A DNA stretch of 64,000 nt from Larix kaempferi (lineage: Eukaryota; Streptophyta; Pinopsida; Pinales; Pinaceae): NCBI GenBank assembly GCA_027924585.1, contig BSBM01000140.1, forward strand, positions 11,423,501 to 11,487,500. Reading direction: 5' to 3'. The notes beneath the pieces were generated by a model. It saw only the letters and a list, made by a program, of their open reading frames with translations, was not told where the DNA came from and did not search any database. Within the stretch, counting starts at the first letter, position 1. Every line of letters starts with the position of its first letter. Positions 57,130-64,000 of this stretch are shown in pieces. A program made the translations under genes and the position numbers.

Positions 57130-59929
57130 TGTGACCTAATAACTTCCCTTCATCCACCCCGAAGGTAGACTTTTTAGGATTCAAGGATATTCCAAATTTT
57201 CGACATCTTTCAAATATTCTCCTTAAATGTTTTACGTGATCTCCCCTGTCTTTCGAGAATACAGTTAGATCATCTTGATAAATTGCAATGATTTTGCCAA
57301 TTAGGCCCTCAAATGCATGATCCATTGCCCTTTGAAAGGTTGATCCTGCATTCAAAAGCCCAAACGGCATTCTTATATACTCGAAGGTTCCCCACGGGGT
57401 GGTGAAGGTTGTCTTCCCACGATCTTCCTTCTTGATTTGGACCTGGTTGTAACCAGAAAATCCATCAAGTAAGGATAACATGCCAGCCCCTGTTACACTT
57501 TGCAACAGATTTTCCATATTGGGCAAAGGATAGTTGTCCTTTAGAGACGCTTGATTTAGGTTCCTAAAGTCAATACAAATTCTAATCTCCCCGTTTTTCT
57601 TCCTTACAATTACAGGATTGGATACCCAAGTTGTATGTCTGACTGGTCTAATGATACCTGCTGCCAACATCTTTTCCAATTCCTTTTTAACTAAGGGAGC
57701 TAACTTAGGGTTCATGTTTCGCAACTTTTGTCGATATGGTTTGGCTCCCTCTTTAAGAGGAATAGTGTGTTCTATAATGGACTGGTCATAAGTTTTCAAA
57801 TCATCATAGACCCATGCAAAGATGTCTTTATACTCTCTGATTAGTTCAATAATTCTTCTTCTTTCTTCTCCTGAGGCATTTATCCCAATTCTGATCATTT
57901 TTGGAGAACAAGCAGACCCTACATTTATTTCAATGACCCCATCTACAGGTTCAGCTCTCCTACCCTTGTATTCATCATGCCTGTTGAAATTTCTTTCAAG
58001 GGGGGAAGCTATTGCTGTGACATCCATACCTTCAATTGTATCACCTTTTATCTCATCCTCGAAATTTACCATTGGGGTTCTAGAAGCATTTAAAAATCGT
58101 ATGATTTGGGCATCATTGTCAAAAACTTGCCAATGGTCTTCATTATCAAGGACAGAGGGTCTGAATAAAACTTCAAGTTTGCAGTTTTCTTGTTTTAGAG
58201 ACTCAGAAGTTTGAAGAGTACTGGCCATTACGGATAGTTCATCAGCCAAAGTATTTTGTTCTCGGGGAACAGCCTTGATCCCGAAGGCATCGAAGCATTC
58301 AATGGTGTCCCAAACTGCATTTCTATAGTCTCTAAGTCTATTATTTTTAGCGGCGAATTTGTTTTTTATTTGGGACACAATGAGGTCAGAATCTCCTGTG
58401 ACAGATATTGATTTGATTTTTCTTTCTCTGGCAATTTCCAAACCTAGAAGTAATGCTTCATACTCGGCTACATTGTTAGTGCAATCGAACTCTAAACGGA
58501 AAGAAAACAAGCTCTTTTCTCCTGATGGTGAAATTAAGACTATACCGGCTCCTGCACCATGTCGGGAACGGGCCCCATCAAAATGCATTTTCCAGACTTG
58601 TTCATGTGAAAAAGGTTGCTTTTTAACCTCCTCCCAGTAATTTGCTAAAATCATGAAGTTTCCAATTTCATCACTTGAATACATTGCTTCAGTGAATAAG
58701 TGTTCAGGTGTTTCAACATGTTCTCGCATAGGTGGTTCATTAAACAGAGTTATGAATGAACCTTCTTTGGTTGGGATTGTGGCGTAGGTTAAATCCATTT
58801 GGACACTTCCCCCCAATCTTGCCGACCACTCCCTGGATAGCAACATTCCCCATGCATCAGGGATATCTAGGACTAAAACATTCATTGAGAGCTCAATGTC
58901 AGAGCAGGCAGCTAACCTAACGGGTAGGTTTTCAATTATTCCAATAGATTTCACAGGTTTGGAATCCATGCCACATACATTTCTGTAGGGTCTTGTGGGT
59001 ACTAACTCAAGTTGTTCCATGACTCTTAAAGGCATGACACTTACTTCAGCTCCTGAGTCCAACATGCAATTATGTAGTATTAAACCATTCACTTCCAATG
59101 CAACATAAAAGGGTGGGAAGTTTCCAGAGTTGTCACCAGAGACACTTTGGATCATGACAGGGGAATCCCTAATCTCTGCAACAGCTTTCTTAGGAGCTTG
59201 CTTCCTTGTTTGAATCCCAAGATGAGTAGTAGCTCTTTTGTGGAATGAAGGGATCTTAAAAATTTCACAAAATGGAATAGGCATGTTTATCTTTTCTAGG
59301 AAGCTTGTAATGTCTATGTTTAGGTTGTGAGGGTTTTCCTTATCCTTTTCATTTGTACCTAATCCTAGGAATTTCATAATGTCATGTTTAACAGCCGGGA
59401 TCTTGATTAGGTCTTTTAGAGAAACCGAAGCAGATGAATTGGCTAGCTTACTTGGAATGTTTGTTCTAGGGAGTTCCTTGTTAGGTTTTAGAATCGTGGG
59501 AGGTTTTGGTTGCTTTCTCCAAAGGGTTGCTTTGGGAACCTTAGTTTTAGGGGGAGGATCAATTTTTATTGCTTGATCTGTCTTTTTGTTTGCAGGAGGA
59601 GATTGGCTAGTGTTGGTTACAGTTTTACCCTTCGAGGTGACCTCAGGAGAAAGCTTTGGAGCTTTTGGCAAGATTCTTCGGACAGGTTGATGCACTGTCT
59701 TGCTAGGCTGTGGGTCAGTCGTTTTAGGTTGCTGAGTCTTGGGAGGACTAGCCTTTGGAGGAATTGAATTGCTACAGATGGATTTTAACATCTCTTTGGT
59801 TTGTTGATCACGTCTTTTGAAATCTTCATCTTGATTCTTAAGATATGTAGCAATGTTGGTGACTATTTCACACATGTTTGTCATAAATTCCATGGTCATT
59901 TCGGGAGAGATGTTATTTTGATTAGACAT
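56996..59929 (-). CDS. pol: Polyprotein: N-terminal region, protease, archaeal-type RNase H, reverse transcriptase
   Basis: A 977-codon frame starts 149 bp after the primer site. Residues 1-50 look helical and are followed by a Pro/Lys/Thr-rich stretch (50-165) and an unrecognised segment (165-265). I see no Gag domain and no CCHC knuckle. Residues 275-400 are a retropepsin-like protease with the active DSGA at 291-294. Residues 446-571 are an archaeal/plant-type RNase H with D451, E489 (NNVAEY), D513 (TGDSD) and D563 (LADELS), all four acidic residues kept. After a spacer, RT covers about 715-950, with LLDGFSGYNQV at 820-830 and the active box YQDD at 884-887 in place of the usual YVDD, YMDD or YIDD. 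The last 30 residues are out of frame after the base gain at 57093-57096. RNase H before RT differs from Ogre/Retand-type Tat elements, where it follows. Confidence 0.88.
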   Translation of the reverse strand: MSNQNNISPEMTMEFMTNMCEIVTNIATYLKNQDEDFKRRDQQTKEMLKSICSNSIPPKASPPKTQQPKTTDPQPSKTVHQPVRRILPKAPKLSPEVTSKGKTVTNTSQSPPANKKTDQAIKIDPPPKTKVPKATLWRKQPKPPTILKPNKELPRTNIPSKLANSSASVSLKDLIKIPAVKHDIMKFLGLGTNEKDKENPHNLNIDITSFLEKINMPIPFCEIFKIPSFHKRATTHLGIQTRKQAPKKAVAEIRDSPVMIQSVSGDNSGNFPPFYVALEVNGLILHNCMLDSGAEVSVMPLRVMEQLELVPTRPYRNVCGMDSKPVKSIGIIENLPVRLAACSDIELSMNVLVLDIPDAWGMLLSREWSARLGGSVQMDLTYATIPTKEGSFITLFNEPPMREHVETPEHLFTEAMYSSDEIGNFMILANYWEEVKKQPFSHEQVWKMHFDGARSRHGAGAGIVLISPSGEKSLFSFRLEFDCTNNVAEYEALLLGLEIARERKIKSISVTGDSDLIVSQIKNKFAAKNNRLRDYRNAVWDTIECFDAFGIKAVPREQNTLADELSVMASTLQTSESLKQENCKLEVLFRPSVLDNEDHWQVFDNDAQIIRFLNASRTPMVNFEDEIKGDTIEGMDVTAIASPLERNFNRHDEYKGRRAEPVDGVIEINVGSACSPKMIRIGINASGEERRRIIELIREYKDIFAWVYDDLKTYDQSIIEHTIPLKEGAKPYRQKLRNMNPKLAPLVKKELEKMLAAGIIRPVRHTTWVSNPVIVRKKNGEIRICIDFRNLNQASLKDNYPLPNMENLLQSVTGAGMLSLLDGFSGYNQVQIKKEDRGKTTFTTPWGTFEYIRMPFGLLNAGSTFQRAMDHAFEGLIGKIIAIYQDDLTVFSKDRGDHVKHLRRIFERCRKFGISLNPKKSTFGVDEGKLLGHIVSKEGIRIDPEKSARNPSHNSPKGCQLITIIFRKNKLRKEIYP

Positions 59930-60073
59930 CTCTTTATGGGTTCTCTTCTCAGCGGAGTCACGATTAGGAGTCGCCAGGTAGAATTTTAAACTCTACTACC
60001 AAGAGATATGTCGTTTGAAGTGCAGAAAGGTAGTGAGACACAAAGATGTGTTGAACCAAGGTAGGCCCCTACC
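59930..60073 (-). other. Leader between primer site and first ATG
   Basis: 144 bp with no open frame of its own. It contains CGTGACTCCGCTGAGAAG shortly before the start codon, reminiscent of the GACTCC-CTGGGGA leader word of Tat elements. It is too short for a separate gag. Confidence 0.5.
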
Positions 60074-60091
60074 TCCCCGGCAACGGCGCCA
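60074..60091 (-). other. Primer-binding site (tRNA-Asp type)
   Basis: Read on the minus strand, TGGCGCCGTTGCCGGGGA starts four bases after the end of the 5' LTR (60096). It is complementary to the 3' end of plant tRNA-Asp, the primer reported for Athila/Tat elements (family knowledge). Confidence 0.85.
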
Positions 60092-60095
60092 AAAA

Positions 60096-63000
60096 TGTTA
60101 TCACACAACTTGTAGTTGCCCCTAGAGATATCCCATCCGGGACGGTAGAGGAGACAGGCAACTAAAGAGGTGACCCAAGAGATGCCACGGTTCCCAATGC
60201 AATGTGGGAGTCACGTCAACCGAGGCACTCTTCGCTTTAGGTCAAGGTGTAACTAGACCAAGGGGGAGACCCTATACCCCAATCACAGTCGATTGGACCC
60301 AAACAAAGGTTTCTCAGGGTAGGTAAGTAGTGAGTTACGGAAACCAATGCAAGGCTAAGTGGACCTATGGGTTAAGGTATGGTTGAAGGAGGTGTAAGAG
60401 TTTGTTAATGTTTCAGCCTATGTATGGTTTAGGCCACATGATGAGGTATGATGACTAGGTATAATACCATTTGTTTACACAAGTGGGTCTAGTTTCTTGG
60501 GAAGTGTGAAATGGTTCTAGGTGGACCCACAAGGTGAAGTTAGGTGTGAGGTTGGTATTATAGGTTAGATCTAGGCTGGATCTATGAGTTTGAGTTGTTT
60601 CTAGGAGTACCCATGTATTAAATCCAAGGTTTGACACGAATCCCAAGGAGTGCGACTTGCTTGGTGATGGACTAGTGCCTTGTTTAGTGGGCTAATGGAG
60701 TCAAGAAGGATGTCAAAGTGTAGATCGGGACACCTAGAAGCCAAGTCAAGTGGGTTGGATGAGATCCAATGGTTGGATCTTACTAGATCTAGGTTTTTAG
60801 GTGATGACCAAAAGTGGACCACAATTCCTCAAAACAAGGAATGCAATCCCCAAGGTAGATCGGGACAAAAGGACAGTCTAGACCTAGGTTTCAAGGCATG
60901 GGCAATCCAAATCCACAAAAATCTCCAACACCCACTTCCTAGAAATGGTCCAACTCAAAATTTCCAAGGGGTGCGACTTTCTCAAGGAGAGGCAAAAAGT
61001 GGTTTTGGTGGACCAAACCAAGTCCAATGGCCACCAAAATGTAGATCCGGGATGCTAATACCCCGATCTATGCATGTTCAAAGTTTCAAGTGAATCCAAT
61101 GGGTAGATCTTAGTAGATCTAAGTTTTAAGTTACCAATGAGGTCAAAGGGGGGTTTCAACCCCTCAAAACATGGAGAGATGTCCACAAGGTAGTTTTCAC
61201 CAAAGTAAGGATATGGGTATGTGTTATCAAGTGTCTAGTTGTCAAATCAAGCGGGATCTCACATACCCATGTGCTAGATCTAGCCCAACAAGCCTCTCTC
61301 AAGGAAGTGCGCTTTAGGTCAAGGAGAGCTTTTTGTCTTAGAAAATGGGTCAATTCTTAGCCAATCACCACCAAACTATAGATCCAACTAGGGGTGGATG
61401 CTATAGAGGTGGGTTTTCAATATCTTTTCAAATTGAGGGCTAGATCTAAGTAGATCTAAGAAATACCAAAAACAAGGGTTTTAATTTGATTAGGGTTTTT
61501 GTGATCTAGAAATTATGGAAGATTCAAGGAAGAGAAGATCATACCTCTTGGGACATACCTGGATGAAGAGATGAATGCTAGTTGAGACGAGGATTACTTT
61601 GCCAAAGATCAAATGGAGAATTGTTGAAGCCCTCTTGCCAAATCGATTTTTCCAAGCCACATGTGATTCCTTCTAACCTGTCAAGCCAAGGAGCAAAGCA
61701 TCAATTAGTTTAACAAATTGAAGGTAGATGCAAGCAAGAGAGAGAAAAACATAGAATAGTTGACACAAAGGCAAAACCACTCCCTGTCAAACCCAAAACG
61801 ACTTCTTCCAAGCTTGAAGGGCAAGCCTCCCCACCAATTCGCACTTGTCAAAGTCGCCCTCTCAACCTGCAAATAAAGTATGGCAAATACGCAAGATAGC
61901 TACAATAGATCCTCCAGTGCAATGGACAATAGCATTTACAATCGAAACAACCAACATCCACTCCAATCCAAGCATGTACTCCAAAAGATAGAAATTTTAT
62001 TCCAAGAGCCAAGAGCCAAAAATCTCTAGATGAATTTTACAATGAGGGGGTCTCCTCCTTATATAGGATAATAAAGACCAAAACCCTAGATCTCAAAACC
62101 ACTTTTTGAAATGAGTGGTTGAGATTAAAAGATCTCACAACATAATCAATGGCTAAGATGAATCCATAACATAATATCACATGGATCACTCAACATAACA
62201 ATAGCGCCCTCACTAAATGGTACAATAGAGGGTGACGTCATCCCACAAGAGGGGTATAAAGTACAATAATCCACCTCATGATGACTAGGACATGATAAAA
62301 TAAGCACACGGTGGGGCTAGGAGGTATAAATCCTTGCTAGCTCACCCCAAGGCACAATGAAATAATAAAAATATGTCCAATATAATAATAATGACCAAAA
62401 CTGTCCTCAGAATCCATGACAGTCGAGCAGTAAATGTCCTCCTGTGATCAATCTGGAGATACCCACATGGTGAAAAATGACTGGAAGATAGTGAGATCAA
62501 CCTGGAAGACCTCTGTGAAAACCAAATGCCAAAACCTTGCCTCAATTGCCCAAATCGATTTCCTCAGTGACCACTTTATCCCATTTTTTAACTGCCTCGG
62601 GAACTGTGAAAATGCCAAAACTGCCTCCTAGGGTGCTAGCGCTGTCCATCTGAGCCCACCAGGCTCTCCGGGAGGGGGGATAAATGGTAATAACAAGTGG
62701 CTGGACCACCCCCTCCATCATCAGCGCCCTAGGTGAACTGGCCTCTCGGGGCCCCTGCTGCTCAGGCTGGGAAATCAGCCCCAAATCTGGTCAACAAGTG
62801 TAAAACTGCATCAATCACTGTCAGAAGTGCCCGGAACTGAAAGATAAGTGTCTCAATGGATCCAGAAGACCCAAATCCACTAGGAATGAGTACTCATACA
62901 CCCTGGGTTGCCCTAGTGGGCCAGCTGTAGGGTCCACCATATATGGACAATGTATAATCTGCTGATCTGTAATAATAATAACCTGCTGAACTGGATCAAA

Positions 63001-64000
63001 CATCATCTGTATCATATGTCCATCATATGATATCATCATCAAACATGTGGGACCATAAATCATCACCAATAATCATCATACATGGTCCACATCATCACGG
63101 ATCCCAAGAATATATATAATCAAGGATAAATCACATCAGTAGACTAAGACAATGCTTCTTTAATCACTTCATAGCTAAGCTCAAAGTATAAATTCCATTC
63201 AGTGGCATTAATCAAGTTAACATATTCCGTGATTATATAAAATTACTTGCACCCTAGTTCAAATGACAAACTTACCCATTGGACATGGTCAAACTGCTAG
63301 TGAAGGATGAAGGCTAGGAGCAAGGTTGGGCCAAGGGTTTGACTTGTCTAACTTAACTTAAAAATACTTTGGACTGGGAGAAGGGGGAAGCTACAAACTC
63401 TGTGCTGGACAAAAGAACACGGGGGATGGCTGTGCCTCACAAATGGATAAGTTGTTTAGAGAGTGCTTATTCAACTTAGGCATCATGTCTACATCAAGTT
63501 GATTCAAGTTCATTAGGATCATTCAATTTATTTCCATGGCCTTTTTGGCCTACATAACCCTTCGGATTTCAGATGTGCTGAGAAGCACAACTAGTTGCAG
63601 CTTACATCCAGGGCATGTTTTTTTTATATATTCACAAGGTCAGCAATTGTTTAGATATAGCTTTTAAGAACTATTGCTTTTTGGACCTTTCTTTATACTC
63701 TTCGAGGAGTATTTTTAGCTTTTCATTGCTCTTGCCCTTTTTTTTGTTTCCATGGGCGAATTTATTTAGTTTCCACAGGTAGAACATGAGCTTTCAGTTT
63801 TAGCCAACAACATCTCAAGTGACTAGGGGGAGTTCGAGCCAAGGCCTACAATCCAACTCACCAAAGGCAAGTTCTGTCACCAACTCAGAGCCGAGACACT
63901 GAATAAACAGGGATGCGGTCCAAACACAGAGGTAGAAAAATGGGGAAGTCCTCAGTATCAGAAAGTCAAATAAGACAAGTCAGGGTTTAAAGTCAAACAG
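60096..64000 (-). repeat. 5' LTR of the young element, family A, copy A7 (incomplete)
   Basis: On the plus strand it starts TGTTATCACACAAC at 60096, which is the 3' end of the LTR in element sense, and it continues past the window edge. By comparison with A6 about 550 bp are missing. It is near-identical to 50180-54069. Confidence 0.93.

Larger units (their letters stand above)
50180..64000 (-). mobile_element. Young Ty3/gypsy element with aRNH upstream of RT (5' LTR runs off window)
   Basis: On the minus strand the order is 5' LTR (64000-60096, incomplete), tRNA-Asp-type primer site, short leader, protease/RNase H/RT frame (59929-56996), broken RNase H region, integrase (to 55166), 3' untranslated region, and 3' LTR (54622-50180). 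The LTRs align without indels over 3.9 kb at a constant offset of 9931. I found four differences by eye (50286, 51127, 53445 and 53567 region), all transitions. The insertion is therefore very recent. The primer site and dual RNase H point to the Tat clade of the Athila/Tat lineage, but the domain order is unusual. Confidence 0.9.

Noticed and set aside
60074-60091. tRNA-Asp gene
   Set aside because: Only the 18-nt complement of the tRNA 3' end is present, at the LTR edge; it is a primer-binding site.

Overview
This window is nuclear DNA of a seed plant, made almost entirely of nested LTR retrotransposons. The plant assignment rests on Ty3/gypsy elements with very long LTRs and a tRNA-Asp-type primer site, a Ty1/copia element, a BED/DUF659 hAT transposon with plant-style introns, and one exon of the plant-specific RNA polymerase IV/V second-largest subunit. 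That exon has no recognisable neighbouring exons, which fits a large-intron genome such as a gymnosperm. That last step is inference. I recognise no complete host gene.

Two LTR families explain most of the window. LTR-A (about 4.5 kb, starting TGTTATCAC and ending GATAACA) occurs seven times: 8100-8671 (-, internally deleted), 11696-16824 (-), 32060-34957 (+, truncated), 38018-39836 plus 44353-44450 (+, split), 39837-44352 (+), 50180-54622 (-) and 60096-64000 (-, runs off the window). Three are solo LTRs with exact 5-bp target duplications (AGTAC, GTGCC, GGTCT). LTR-B (about 3.8-4.2 kb, starting TGTTACC) occurs at 3936-7776 and 45980-50179. Diverged relatives lie at 23180-30450 (split by the hAT element) and about 44480-45979.

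Layout: 1-1260 unassigned; 1262-7776 the 3' half of a Ty3/gypsy element with its LTR-B; 7777-16829 two LTR-A solo copies in unassigned DNA; 16830-23180 mostly unassigned DNA with the single Pol IV/V exon; 23180-30450 an old LTR-B relative carrying a 5.0-kb hAT element (8-bp duplication ATCTACGA); 30668-37745 a decayed copia element invaded by a truncated LTR-A; 38018-44450 an LTR-A nested in an older LTR-A; 44480-50179 LTR-B copies; 50180-64000 a very young Ty3/gypsy element on the minus strand.

The most interesting system is that young element. Its open reading frame runs protease, archaeal/plant-type RNase H, then reverse transcriptase, so the second RNase H sits upstream of RT. The usual RNase H after RT has lost its first catalytic Asp. 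No Gag domain or zinc knuckle is visible, and the RT box reads YQDD. Its two LTRs differ at only four positions that I could find by eye, yet three single-base frameshifts cluster in the RNase H/connection region. LTR-B also carries conserved RNA-like hairpins, one with a GAAA tetraloop and one present in duplicate with a compensatory base-pair change.
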